Positions 32,031-43,505 of a stretch of DNA of 64,000 bases are shown piece by piece. A program made the translations under genes and the position numbers. Below the pieces are notes generated by a model, which did no database searches, was not told the origin of the DNA, and saw only the letters and a list, made by a program, of their open reading frames with translations. The DNA lies in assembly GCA_026315105.1 (NCBI GenBank), contig CM048748.1, positions 478,171,150 through 478,235,149 of the forward strand. Direction: 5' to 3'. Position 1 is the first letter of the stretch, and every line of letters starts with the position of its first letter. This DNA comes from Locusta migratoria. Its lineage: Eukaryota > Arthropoda > Insecta > Orthoptera > Acrididae.

Positions 32031-33027
32031 CAAATTTGCGATTGGATAGGGGATTTCTTGTCAGAGAGGACACAGTTCGTAGTAATCGATGGTAAGGCAT
32101 CTACTAAAACATAGGTGATATCGGCCGTCCCACAGGGTAGTGTTATTGGTCCTCTGCTATTTCTTATTTACATAAACGATTTAGGGGAAAATCTAAGTAG
32201 CTCTCTTAGGTTGTTTGCAGATGACGCCGTCATTTACCGTCTAGTAAAATCATCTGAAGATCAAAACCAACTGCAGAACGATCTGAATAAGATATCAGTA
32301 TGGTGTAAAAATTGGCAATTGACTCTAAATAATGAGAAGTGTGATGTCGTCCACATGAGTACGAAAAGAAATCCGTTAAACTTTGTTTACAAGATAAATC
32401 AATCAAAAGTGAAGGCCGTAAACTCCACAAAATACCTAGGAATTACTATTACTTCAGACCTAAACTGGAAAGAACACGTAGATAATGTCGAGGGAAACGC
32501 GAACCAAAGACTGCGTGTTATTGGCAGAACCCTTAAAAGATGCAACAGAACTACTAGAGACACTGCATACACTACGCTTGTCCATCCTCATTTGCAGCAT
32601 TGCTGCTCAGTGTGGGATCCTTATCAGGTGGGTTTGACAGAGGACATCGAAAGAGTCCAAAGTTGGGCAGCTCGTTTCGTATTGTCACGATACAGGGGAG
32701 ACAGCGCTACGGAAATGATACAGGATCTGCGATGGGAATCATTACAACAACGGCGCTTATCGCTGCGGCGTGCGCTACTTATGAAACTCCAATCGCCAAC
32801 ATTCTCCTCCGAATGCGAAAATATATTGTTGATTCCCACTTACATAGGTAGAAATGATCATCAGAATAAAATACGAGAAATCAGAGCTCGAACAGAGAGA
32901 TTCAGGTGTTCTTTCTTCCCGCGTGCTATTCGAGAATGGAATGGGAGATAAATAGTATAATTGTGGTTCGATGAACCCTCTGCCAGGCACTTAAATGTGA
33001 TTTGCAGAGTATCCCATGTAGATGTAG
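32031..33027 (+). mobile_element. CR1/Jockey-group LINE, 5'-truncated
   Basis: Inserted in the SINE's anticodon-arm region. It begins in the RT (CDWIGDFLSERTQFVVIDGK) and runs to the family's 3' end: CTCTGCCAGGCACTTAA, then ATGTAGATGTAGA. No duplication of the target is obvious. The same family occurs at 6346 and 41571. Confidence 0.85.
32115..32951 (+). pseudogene. CR1/Jockey RT C-terminal half
   Basis: An open frame of 278 codons: VPQGSVIGPLLFLIYINDLG (RT box B), RLFADDAVIYRLVKS with FADD at 32214-32225, KYLGITITSDLNWKEH, then the conserved C-terminal region ending RCSFFPRAIREWNGR. A TAG at 32112-32114 sits where a Glu (TKTEV) is expected, cutting it from the upstream frame. Because its 5' half is missing it is non-functional, although the frame has decayed little. 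Confidence 0.85.
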
Positions 33028-33170
33028 ACGGTTGGGTGTTCGAATGCCCCCTCGAGCACGGATATTTGTGCCGCCCTTAGTATAAGGTAGTTCCTAAGTA
33101 GTTTGTAAGTTTAGGGACTGATGATCCCGTAGTTAAGTCCCATAAGCTGTACAAACATTTGAACATTTTT

Positions 33171-33937
33171 TGTTTTTGTTCCCGTATAAACCTAGCATAC
33201 CGTCAGAGGAGAATTGACTTTTTATTTTCGTTGTTGATATTCTAATAAACCGTTTTGGAGCATTACACGAGTGAGGTCCTCATACTAGATTCATCAAGTT
33301 GTAAGAAACTGGCACGTACCACAGCGACACTTTATAAATATAGCACATCACACTCTCGGTACTTAGCGACTTGCAACTTATTTTAAACATAATTTGAAAC
33401 CTTTATTAAACTTTTTCTCTCTATCAGACCAAAATTATGAAAAGAAAAAAATCTCGCCTACTACTCTTTCAATGTTCCCGGAGTATAACTACGGCATTCG
33501 GTATAACATTGCAATTTGTAATTTCTACAAAACATATTGAAACCGCAGGAAATTTTACAGACAGTATACACACACATACAATTGAGTGTACCTTCGAAAT
33601 TGTATGACAGTACTACACATAGTTCATGCGATGTGAAGACATGAACCGTAACGTTCATGGAAAACTGCCCCATCATGCATCATATTTAATCAATTACTTT
33701 TTTAGTACTACCTGAATTCATACCAGATTCTACCGATATACATGACGTATACAAATGAATATTTATCTGCATAATTGTTCAGGTGTACAACATATAATTC
33801 ACTAAAAATAAGATAATATATCCAAGACATCCCTATCCTTATATATTCTCCTATAAAAATGTTTACGGAAATGGAAGTAGGTGGACAGAGAGAGAAGGCA
33901 TACGACAACTACCAATTCAAGGCTTCATTAAAAAGGT
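33171..33937. other. no gene; possibly body of a Helitron-like element
   Basis: A/T-rich, with no meaningful frames. If the Helitron-like end at 33938-33965 is real, the element body lies here, but no 5' TC start could be chosen. Confidence 0.35.
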
Positions 33938-33965
33938 ACCCGGGAAACGCCGGGTTTACAGCTAG
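33938..33965 (+). mobile_element. Helitron-like 3' terminus (hairpin + CTAG)
   Basis: A 6-bp perfect stem, ACCCGG/CCGGGT (33938-33943 and 33950-33955, loop GAAACG), is followed 6 bp later by CTAG (33962-33965) and a T. Helitrons end in a hairpin 6-12 nt before CTRR and insert before T. No Rep/helicase coding is present, so at best this is a non-autonomous copy. Confidence 0.45.
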
Positions 33966-34061
33966 TTTAGTATACTAATGACCCGGCTGGCAGTGTTACA
34001 TCATACATACCACTGATGGTGCAGTTAATTTCTTTCGTTCTCTTTGGCCTTTGTCGCGCAT

Positions 34062-34432
34062 ACGCAAGGCCCGTACTCAGTTAAACGCGGGTGTGGCATG
34101 TGTTAATACTGACAGGGTGGCCGGATGCCCTTCCTGCCGCCACCCCATGCCCCCCAGGAGGAACTGAGTACCCCAAATGTCTACGTTTAGTGTTATAAGT
34201 GTGCAAAAGTGCAAAGTGGTACGAAATGCTTGCGAATCGTGTAACTGAGGCGGGACGGGGACCAGTCCAGTATTCACCTAGGGGGATGTGGAAACCGCCT
34301 GAAAACCACATCCAGGCTGGCCGGCACTCCGAACCCTTTCGTTAATCCGCCGGGCGGATTCGAACCGGGGCCGGTACGCCTCCCCGTCTGGGAAAGCGGT
34401 GCGTTAGACCACACGGCTAACCGAGCGGTTAC
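34062..34432 (-). mobile_element. tRNA-headed SINE, family D (~370 bp)
   Basis: Minus strand begins GTAACCGCTCGGTTAGCCG. It has an A box TAGCCGTGTGG (34419-34409) and a B box GGTTCGAATCC (34367-34357), then a GC-rich body with GGGGTGGCGGCAGGAAGGGC and an end in CAGTTCC...GAGTACGGGCC. Compared with family A, it has a different head and an unrelated, longer body. Confidence 0.75.
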
Positions 34433-35303
34433 ATACACAATTAAAAAAATAAAATAAAGCGAAAAGTGTTCAAATATTTAGAAGTATTTGGATGAGATTT
34501 GAGATTACATTTATACAATTAAGGAGAACGAGCAAAGGCCCTTTCTTCAGTACGGAAGCATTCCAGATCCAGAGGCGAATAATGAGTGGTAATGGATAAG
34601 TTGAGGAACCTGACTGAAGAGGAGCGAGAGCAGCCGTGTCTCCCACTGTGCAGCGCCACTGCCTGCTGAGCAGGGGGCTCCGGTTCCAAACCCGGCTGCG
34701 GCTGGCCACAAGTTTTCAGAATTTGGGCACTTAATGCAGTTTCCACTGGCAGCTGACATCTGCATCCATTCTCCGCACTATGCTGCAGTAAGTACGGAAC
34801 TGTTTCAGAGGTAACGCCACTCTCCAATTTTATCCTTGTGCTCGCTTCGCGATTTATACACAGGAGGAACCCAGATATCAGTTGACTCTTGATGAGACGT
34901 ACGTTCACGGAACTTTGACAGAAGCCCGTTCCGCGATGCCGAACGAGTGTCTTCCATCGCCTTCCACTAGAGTCTCCTAATTACTTCTGCGAGCCTTCCG
35001 CGCTTGCTAAATAAGTCCATAACTAAGCCTGCTGCTCTCCGTAGGATCTTCTGTGTGTCTGCTATTGATATTACCTGCAACGGATCCCATATTGATGTTG
35101 AATACTCAAGTGCTAATGGAACGTACTTCCCTTGTTGAGGGATTCTTCCAATGAATATCGGTATACTACATAGGCGCCCAATTTTAACATCTTGGGTTAT
35201 GCTCAGTAGCGTTTCCGAGAGGAGGGGGGGGGGGAATTAAAGTAGTATTTTTGTTTTATTTTAGTAGTATTTCTTCTTTTTTGCTTCATCTGGTGTTAAT
35301 TTA

Positions 35304-35506
35304 AAAAAAAAAATGTTTGTAAATCTATCGGACGAAACTGCGTAGTCATCAGTACGTAGCTTACAAACTGCTTTAACTAAGGTAAACTACCCTAAGGGCA
35401 ACACACACACACACCCATGCCTCAGGGAGGACTCTAACCTCCGACGGCGAGGAACCGCACGCTTCGCAGCGAGGCGCATTAGACCGCTCAGCTACTCCAC
35501 CGCGGC
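35304..35506 (-). mobile_element. SINE, family B, full length
   Basis: Minus strand starts with the family B head (GTGGAGTAGCTGAGCGGTCT) and ends in the tail. A perfect 12-bp TSD, GGTGTTAATTTA, lies at 35292-35303 and 35507-35518. An (AC)n run lies in the body. It sits inside the hAT-like element. Confidence 0.95.
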
Positions 35507-36204
35507 GGTGTTAATTTAGGACCACTTTAATACCACTTAAATCTCTGAAAGGAGAAAAGTAATTTTTTAATACTCAGTGAAGAAATTAACAGCCATTACT
35601 TTCAATTTCACGTTCTAGAACTACTGGATGGGTTTTGCGACCTGTTTTTCCCATTGTAGTAACCACTGAAATCATTTTAAGAGTTTTCGTCTTCTCAGAC
35701 ATGCATATCAAATAATGATGTGCCTGTATTGTAAATACTGTGTTCATTATCACAAACATTTACATCGTATCGTCATCCTGGCTTCATTCTTCTGCAGATT
35801 TATTTTCTATACAGCATTATCAAAATAGTCCATAACCACTTTTGCTGTCATACCATGTCTGTCGATACCAATAGGTTCACACCCCATTGTCACATCAGAC
35901 ACCAATTCAGTAAATAGGGTGAAAAATATCACGATTACGTGAAGACAACGGACTCTGAAGAGAATACATAAAAGTTAAATTAGTACTATAAAAATTTTCT
36001 TTTTTTTAATTCAGTACAATAATTAAAGTTTGCCGCTTTAAGTTCACAATATTGACGTTACAAGCGGCATTCCATTAACATTAGGACTATTTAGAAATCG
36101 GCCACTACACTCACATGTCAACGTGCATTTTAATGCCTACGAATTCAATTAGCTGTTTGTTTTAAAATAATCTTTTTACAGCTGTGTATTACAAACGCTA
36201 GCCG

Positions 36205-36390
36205 GCCGCGGTGGCCGAGGAGACTGAGGCGCTCCAGTCACGGTCTGCACGGCCACTACGGTCGGGGGTTCGAATCCCCCCTCGGGCATGGATATTTGTG
36301 CCGTCCTATTTTATAAGTAGTTTGTAAGTTTAGGGACTGATGACCCCGTAGTTAAGTCCCATAGACTATACAAACATTTGAACATTTGAA
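36205..36390 (+). mobile_element. SINE, family A, full length
   Basis: Head GCCGGCCGCGGTGGCCGAGG, B box GGGGGTTCGAATCCCCC, shared tail, end TTGAACATTTGAA. A 15-bp TSD, TACAAACGCTAGCCG, lies at 36190-36204 and 36391-36405. It sits inside the hAT-like element. Confidence 0.95.
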
Positions 36391-37157
36391 TACAAACGCT
36401 AGCCGCCCATCAATGAGATGAGAGAGCCGATTTTAATGATAGTCAACAAATATAACCTAAAGAAAAAACAATACGAACATTTTCAGTGGGGTATGCCGAG
36501 CATACCCGCTCAAATTTTGGGGTATGCTTGAGCGACCGCGCATACCCGTAGTCGGCGCCTATGGTATACTATCTGCCTCTTTCTATATGATCGTTCCATT
36601 TCAAATCCGCCCTATGTCTGTCTGCTCTTGTGTATTTTATGAAAGTAACTCTTCCAGTGTTGGTCCTGCTATTGCGTAGTTATATAATAAAGAATACTAG
36701 TTATTTAATGATCTCTCTTTATACGCAAACGAAGCACTTTACACTTGCTTACGTTTCCATTACCTACACAGTGCTTCAACACGCTGCTCATCCTCTTGTA
36801 TTTCGCTAGCATTTTCCGATGTTGTGACTCCTCGATAAACTACAGCTTTATCCGCGTAAAACCTCATTGAACTTCCGATGTTATCTATCCTATCACTTAT
36901 ATAAAATGTGAAATTCCGTAGTCCTCCGACATTTCCCTGGCGTACGCCTGAGATCACTTCAAGGTCTGAAGACTTCATTCTGTTGAGAACGACATGCTTT
37001 CAGCTAGCAACGCCACAGTCCAGTCACCCAGCTGGCCTGACGTTCCGTATGCTCGAACTTTGTTAATAAGGCGATGATGCGGAACGGAAACGCGGTAAAT
37101 TTCTTTGTTTCTTAAAAATGAAACTTCTGGAAATATCGGATTTAAGTTTTCCTTTTT

Positions 37158-37257
37158 CAGCGCGCTATTAGAGACGGGAACGGCAGAGAAATATCGTAAA
37201 TGCGGTTCATTGAAGCCTCTGCCAGGAACTTAAATATGATTTTCACAGTACTCATGT
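37158..37257 (+). mobile_element. CR1/Jockey LINE 3'-end fragment
   Basis: About 100 bp match the last part of the LINE at 41571-43505 (CGCGCTATTAGAGA, GGAACGGCAGAGAAA, CCTCTGCCAGG, ACTTAAATATGATTT). It has no coding value. Confidence 0.75.
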
Positions 37258-37505
37258 ACAGGGTGACCAAAAATTCAGTATAAATTTGAAAACTTAATAA
37301 TTCACGGAATAATGTAAATAGTAGATAGAGAGATAGAAATTGACACGCATGCTTGGAATGACATGGGGTTTTATTAGATCAAAAAATAAATCAATAAAAA
37401 GTTCAAAAATTGTCCGACAGATGGCGCTGGACAGCAAAACGTCAGTGACTGCTACCGTGACGGGTGAGAGGTTCGCCGACATGTTACAGAATCGCATCAT
37501 TTATT
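37258..37505 (+). mobile_element. mariner-type deletion derivative
   Basis: The first ~170 bp resemble a terminal and subterminal region (GGGTGACCAAAAATTCAG...). After CCGACAGATGGCGCT the sequence joins a short transposase frame reading VTATVTGERFADMLQNRII, a motif of mariner-like transposases near the second catalytic Asp. The transposase N-terminus and the rest are missing. No right terminus was found. Confidence 0.55.
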
Positions 37506-37777
37506 ATATACAAACAGTTTTACTATTCTGCCACTTGACTGCTGCAACACATGACCTGACACCAATTTCGAATTCTCCCCTGCTAAGTCTAGAATTTTTC
37601 ACACCATATCTGGCAAATCCTTCCTATTTGAACGAACAGTTCCAATGCCATAAAGACCAAGAGACTGTAACTCTTCCCTTATTCGTACTGTTGTACTGTC
37701 GTACTGTATTAAAATCATTTCTGCAGGCCACTGTATTTGTGAGAGTGATCACATCTTCACCAAAAGTAAATTAAGAC

Positions 37778-37783
<6 letters not shown>

Positions 37784-37812
<29 letters not shown>
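37784..37812. repeat. T29 tract
   Basis: Simple homopolymer between the mariner derivative region and a degraded transposase-like segment. Confidence 0.9.
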
Positions 37813-37899
37813 CAGGGTGGATGTCTAAATTGATGATGAACCAGTACTAGCATCAGCTAGCCACCACACTTTATTTATCAACGCGTCACTAGTAAATAT

Positions 37900-38280
37900 A
37901 GACTCGAAATATTTTATTTCATTATCAGACTTTGAGAAATTTGCAAGTTTTCTGCACTTTCTTCTAATTTCAGTGGAAGATTTTCAAAATAAGAAATGTT
38001 CTCTTTCCATGTTTTATCACTAGAAGAAAATGTTGAAGCAGCTATTTCTGCAGTAGAATCACATACATGTGCTTGACAAGTATATAGTTCCCAATTTCAC
38101 TAGCATCTATTAGCAAATTGAAACAGTAGTCTTCATTTGAAATAATAATGCTACCACTAGTTTCGTTCAAATTCAGAATCGTCATCAGAGTCAGCATAGA
38201 CATCTGAATCATCTACATCTTCTGGTAACGCGTACAAAACTCTCAAAACCTCTTCTGGCGTGAATCCAGGCTTCTAAACA
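37900..38280 (-). pseudogene. Possible transposase N-terminal relic
   Basis: The minus strand reads KPGFTPEEVLRVLYALPEDV followed by an acidic run (DDSDVYADSDDDSEFE). In a shifted frame comes SSSDKTWKENISYFENLPLK. An acidic N-terminus followed by a Trp-containing segment resembles piggyBac starts, but no catalytic motif follows. Low certainty. Confidence 0.3.
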
Positions 38281-38719
38281 ATAAGAAACCAACAATGACT
38301 GCGATGCCGAATGCACAGCCATACAAATTGCACTTCCCACTAACTTACCTTGTAATATTTATGTAACTTTCATTGACATCCAACAAATATACACGAATAC
38401 TATCTCCCTCGTAAATATAACAGTAGACAAATAAAAGTCAATTCACACGCAAAAGGCAAGCACACTATAGAAATAAAAACGCTTTTACGGTGAAAACAGT
38501 GGCTTGTTTCCCCGGGGAAACTAGACTTCTGCATTGGTTGACTAACAATATAGAAATGCAGCTACTTTCGCCTGCATGTTGACAATCTATTTGTAGTTAG
38601 CACACTTTAACAGAGATGGCAGCACAAGTTAGAAGTGGGAACACTGATTACCACTGAACTTATAGCGAAAACAAGTAAGTGGGAAGTATAGTTCCCACTG
38701 GTCACTAAATGCTTAATGG
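38281..38719. other. no recognisable gene
   Basis: Mixed A/T-rich sequence without frames or repeats that I can assign. Confidence 0.4.
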
Positions 38720-39170
38720 AGTACGGTTCCTGACGAATTTCAGTCTGCCATCCGCCTCACGCACGGCTGATGTTATATGGTCTTCCATTCCAGATTGCCC
38801 CTTGTGTCTACATCCAGATATTTTATGGAAGTAACAGAGTCCAGTGCCTGCCCTGCTATTTCACTGTTATATGATAAAATATCTTTCTTTGGATGTATAC
38901 GCAGCACGTTACACTTGTTTATGTTGAGGCTCAATTGCCATTTCGTACACCATGCGTAAATAAGCTGCACATAATTGTGCATTTCCCTTTCCCTTCGCGA
39001 TAAACTTCAGCATCATCCACGAAGGACCCACTGAACTTAGAATGTGATCTACGAGGTGATTTATATATACTGTTAAACGCAACGGCCCTATATCACTCCC
39101 TTGGTCGCGGCCGAAATAACTTCAAGGTCTGAAGACTTTTCGCCATTGCGAATGACAGGCTGCCTTCTGT
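38720..39170 (-). mobile_element. CR1/Jockey-group LINE fragment (same family as 34775-37020)
   Basis: The minus strand reads SSDLEVISAATKGVI (compare SSDLEVISGVRQGNV in the other copy), then the region after the catalytic box: WCTKWQLSLNINKCNVLRIH, SVTSIKYLDVDTRGNLEWK. Heavily frameshifted. Confidence 0.7.
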
Positions 39171-40397
39171 TAACACTAGAACCTCCGGAACACGGAACAT
39201 ACTGTATACCTAGAGCAGCCGCTGCGACCATTTTGACAGCCATATTCGAATTATTTTTCAGTCTCGTTATCATAATCCCTAATACGTATTTCTACGATTA
39301 GAAAACATTAACTGTAGGATCTAGCAGTAAGATGAAGCAAAATACAAAATATTGTCATGAATTTAATATTTCTCTTTCTTATTACATATACAGATGAGGA
39401 TTTTTTTAACACTTTATTTTGTGGAATTAGAGTTATGAGCGACTTTGACAAAACTACGCACCACAACAGATTGGTAAAGCACTTTCTTTCTTTTTATTCA
39501 GGGTATTTCGACACATTGACGTTTAGTAACAGGAACTACAGACCACTTCCTCTGTTATGTCCTTTGAGCAAGAACCACATACTTGCCGTTTGCACTCTTT
39601 GCATAAATAACTCGTCTTATTCCTGCATTTCTTCATTTTGGCATTGCCCCCTTATTTCGTTTACTTCCAAAATCTCTCCAAATTCCCCTTCTGTTCCCGC
39701 AACCTTAAATTTTGAGCCCAAATAATACCCCATACGAAGCTCCTCTGCTAGCTTCAGGATGCAGTTTCGGCGAGTGATCTTCTTCCCTGTCACTTTCTTC
39801 AAAATGATCCATGAATTGATAGCTGCCAAGGATATAATAAAATACCTGAACTGGCCATCTTCGTGTACCAGCTTGTATTTTCTTGCCATTTGGTCCACAA
39901 TATCAACATCATATTTTGTATTGTTGTAGAAGTCTATTTCTTGAATTCTTTTGGCACTAGCTTGAAGTTCAACTTCTGAGTGCAGAGTGCTATATAAAAG
40001 GACATTCTTGTTTCATTTACCGTGATACACCGTAAGATTGTCGTCCTTATGTTTCAAGACAGCCGAGTCGTAAAGACGAGCTTTCATAGTCTTCACAGAG
40101 TTAGGAATCTCTCTCCTGGGTCGTCTAATGCTAGTACCACTTTTCAACTTCTTACCCAGTTTCACTGCCGTAAAACAGTTCTCTGTTGTTATGTTTCTCC
40201 CCTTCTTTTGAAACGGCTCCATCAATTCCATTATTAAACTCTCGGGAAGAGTCTCATCACGTGGTCTCAGATCGTCTTTTCGTAGATACGAAAACCCAAT
40301 GTACAGAAATTTGGATTCAAGGTCCACAAGAAGCGAAAACTTTATACCAATTTTTTCTGAGTTGGTTTACGTTATAGGAGGCGATCCACTTATATTA

Positions 40398-40740
40398 TTG
40401 TAAAAAGGTATAAAATAGCCAAGATCGCTTATCATCAGTTTTTATTAATGACGACCGGTTTCACTGAACTATGTCAGCATCATCAGGTCAAATAAAATAT
40501 TTTACAAGGCCAAGCAAAGTTTGCTTTTGTCACTCACTGTGTTAATTACGTTTTATTATAATGACATAGTGCACCTATGCACTGTAAATCTTTTTATATA
40601 ACAACTTTTTGACATTACAAGATTATGGCCTTGTAAAATATTTTATTTGACCTGATGATGCTGACATAGTTCAGTGAAACCGGTCGTCATTAATAAAAAC
40701 TGATGATAAGCGATCGTGGCTATTTTATACCTTTTTACAA
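40398..40740. mobile_element. Foldback element, 115-bp arms, inside piggyBac relic
   Basis: Arms 40398-40512 and 40626-40740 are near-perfect reverse complements; the spacer is 113 bp. The arms contain GACGACCGGTTTCACTGAAC and CATCATCAGGTCAAATA. The piggyBac sequence CAATTTTTTCTG occurs on both sides (40348-40359 and 40738-40749), indicating a duplicated target, with ~38 bp of extra sequence on the left. Confidence 0.9.
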
Positions 40741-41570
40741 TTTTTTCTGGTTTGTTGGGCATATACTGTAAGAATGGACACTTTTTTTGCTTGGGAAAAG
40801 TTGCTCATCAGCAGTCAGATTTTCATCTGGAATATACGTCAGTTGACAATTTTCTATAAATTCCTTCCAAGCCTGTGATACTAATGCAAATTTATCTATC
40901 TTCAAACGCTCCGATTTCCTGTTCCTAGAGTCAAACCTGAAATATCTAAGAATTTCTCGAAAACCATTCTTCCCAATTGTTTCACAGAAGATTGGTGGCC
41001 CCCACTTCTTAGACCACATTTACCAAGTTCGGTAATGTTGGCTCCAAGATCACCACGAGCATATAATAAGGCAATGAAAGCCTCCAGTTTTTCCAAACAT
41101 AGACTTGACAATTAATTTTTAGAGCACGTCTAGCTCCCATTTCAGTACAGAGTCTTATATGTTTCAATATTGATTCATATATGAAATGGCGCCATTCACC
41201 CGCTACACTGCCATCAGAAATGTGCCGCTTTGCGTACGGAGTGGCTCCTGGATTTTCTTTGAACACGTTGTAGCCTGCCAGTCTGCCCGATTTCGCCTTC
41301 CCAAACTCCGCTACAGTCCACTCAGTTACCCCGCCTGTGCCTAGTAACATACTGCGTTGTCATGGGAGGCTTCATTTGATTCGTCCTCTCTAATATCTTG
41401 CTTTCCTTTTTAAATTTCCTGCTGCTGTAATAGAACAACAGAATATTTCGAATATAAATAATGAATTTTATACAACAGTTGAATGATGACATGAAAATAA
41501 TGGGTATCATTATTATAACTAACCTGGTTAACAACATTTGAATCATCGTCATCATCATCATCATCATTAG

Positions 41571-43505
41571 GGGGCTGACCCCCCGTGGTACACAAAACAG
41601 GTCAGATCACTGTTGCAGAAACAAAGAAAAACGCATGCAACATTTAAAAAGACACAGAATCCGCAAGACTGGCAATCTTTTACTGAAACTCGCAACCTAG
41701 CGCGGACTTCAATGCGAGAATCTTATAGTTGTTTCCACAACGAAATCCTGTCTCGAAATCTTGCAGAAAATCCAAAGAAATTCTGGTCATATGTGAAGTA
41801 CACTAGCGGCAAAACACAAACAATACCTTCACTACGCGATAGCAATGGCAATACTACCGACGACAGTACTGCTAAGACAAAATTACTAAACACAGCTTTC
41901 CGAAATTCTTTCACCAAAGAAGACGAAGTGAACACTCCAGTATTCAATCCAAGAACAGCTGCCAGCATGCAAAACTTAGAAGTAGATGTTCCTGGAGTAG
42001 TAAAACAACTTAAGTCACTAAACAAAAATAAATCTTCCGGTCCAGATTGTATACCAACTTGATTCCTCTCAGAGAATGCTGATGCAATAGCTCCGTACTT
42101 AGCTATAATTTACAACCGATCACTCAGCGAAAGATCCGTACCCAAAGACTGGAAAGTTGCCCAAATTACTCCAATATTCAAGAAAGGCAATAGGAGTGAT
42201 CCCCAAAATTACAGGCCTATCTCATTGACGTCGATTTGCAGTAGGATTTTGGAACATATACTTTGTTCGAATATTATGTACTACCTCGAAGAGAACGACC
42301 TATTAACCAATAGTCAGCACGGATTCAGAAAGTATCGCTCTTGCGAAACACAGCTTCCCCTTTATTCACATGAAGTGTTAAGTGCCATCGACAAGGGATC
42401 TCAAATCGATTCCATATTTCTGGATTTCCGGAAGGCTTTTGATACTGTACCCCACAAGCGGCTTCTAATGAAATTGCGTGCTTATGGAATATCTCCCCAA
42501 TTGTGCGATTGGATTCACGATTTCCTGTCAGAAAGGACACAGTTCGTTGTAATTGACGGTAAGTCATCGAGTAAAACAGAAGTGAAATCTGGCGTTCCAC
42601 AGGGAAGCGTTATTGGTCCCCTACTCTTCCTCGTGTTTATAAACGATTTAGGAGATAATCTGAATAGCTCCCTTAGACTGTTCGCAGATGATGCTGTCGT
42701 TTATCGGTTAGTGAAGTCAACAGAGGATCAAAAGCAACTGCAAAGCGATTTAGACAAAATTTCTACTTGGTGCGAAAATTGGCAATTGCCACTAAATAAA
42801 GAAAAGTGTGAAGTAATGCACATGACCACTAAAAGAAATCCGCTGAACTTCAATTACGCGATAAATCAGTCAAACCTTAAGGTCGTAAATTCTACCAAAT
42901 ACCTAGGAGTTACAATTACGAACAACTTTGACTGGAGAGAACACATAGAAAATATTGTGGGGAAGGCGAACCAAAGGTTACGTTTCATTGGCAGAACGCT
43001 TAGACGATGCACCAGCTCCACCAAAGAGACTGCCTACATCACACTTGTGCGTCCTCTCTTGGAGTACTGTTGCCCCTTGTGGGACCCTCACCAGGTGGGA
43101 CTGACTGAAGATATTGAGAAGGTTCAGAGAAGGGCAGCTCGTTTTGTTTTATCACGTTACGGGGGGAAAAAGCGTCACGGAAATGTTGCACGAATTGGGG
43201 TGGAAATCATTAAAAGAAAGACGTTATTCATTGCGGCGTGATCTGTTTGCGAAGTTTCAATCACCGACTTTTAGTTCTGAATGTGAAAATATTTTGCTAG
43301 CACCCACCTACTTAGGGAGACATGACCATCCCAATGAAATAAGAGAAATCAGATCGAAAACGGAACGATTTAGGTGTTCTTTCTTCTCGCGCGCTATTAG
43401 AGAATGGAACGGTAGAGAAAAGTTATGAAGGTGGTTAATGAACCCTCTGCCAGGCACTTAAGTGTGATTTGCAGAGTATCTATGTAGATGTAGATGTAGA
43501 TGTAG
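41571..43505 (+). mobile_element. CR1/Jockey-group LINE, best-preserved copy
   Basis: A 5'-truncated LINE inserted in the first coding exon of the piggyBac relic; piggyBac coding is SDSD on one side and PNDDDDD on the other. It ends in a tandem GTAGAT run (about 43480-43505), the microsatellite-like tail usual for CR1-group elements. No clear TSD. Confidence 0.9.
41613..43428 (+). pseudogene. CR1/Jockey reverse transcriptase, one stop and one frameshift
   Basis: Nearly the whole RT region is readable: KKFWSYVKYTSGKTQTIPSL, KNKSSGPDCIPT, FKKGNRSDPQNYRPISLTSI, HGFRKYRSCETQL, FLDFRKAFDTVPHKRLLMKL, SGVPQGSVIGPLLFLVFIND, RLFADDAVVYRLVKS with FADD at 42681-42692, KYLGVTITNNFDWREH, RRAARFVLSRYGG, and the end FFSRAIREWNGREKL. 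Only two lesions separate it from an open frame: TGA at 42060-42062 and a shift in the G/A-run near 43160. The upstream endonuclease is missing. Among the LINE copies here it is the least decayed. Confidence 0.9.

Larger units (their letters stand above)
31978..33170 (+). mobile_element. SINE, family A, split by a CR1/Jockey LINE
   Basis: The head (31978-~32030) ends CGGTCTGCACGCCAC. The rest resumes near 33028 with GGGTGTTCGAATGCCCC (B box) and runs through the tail to about 33166. Together they make one SINE of normal length. TSD-like T/G-rich stretches (GTTTCTGTTC and GTTTTTGTTC) flank the outer ends. Confidence 0.85.
35169..36563. mobile_element. hAT-like non-autonomous element, 8-bp TSD
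   Basis: The ends are a perfect 10-bp inverted repeat: CATAGGCGCC at 35169-35178 and GGCGCCTATG at 36554-36563. It is flanked by a perfect 8-bp TSD, GTATACTA (35161-35168 and 36564-36571). An 8-bp TSD and CA-starting termini fit the hAT superfamily. There is no transposase. Two SINEs later inserted inside it; without them the element is about 1.0 kb. Confidence 0.85.
34775..37020 (-). mobile_element. CR1/Jockey-group LINE (second family), split by a hAT-like element
   Basis: The right part (36572-37020) reads SSDLEVISGVRQGNV, FTFYISDRIDNIG, RFYADKAVVYRGV on the minus strand; the FADD box is damaged to YADK. The left part (to ~34775) reads EYSTSIWDPLQVISIADTQK, ILRRAAGLVMDLFSKRGRL, the C-terminal region. 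The two are joined by the 8-bp TSD of the hAT-like element, so they belong to one copy. A fragment of the same family lies at 38720-39170. The 3' boundary is approximate. Confidence 0.75.

Noticed and set aside
31588..32033. Host gene in GC-rich block near a SINE
   Set aside because: Overlapping frames on both strands are explained by composition; one frame reads through a SINE head.
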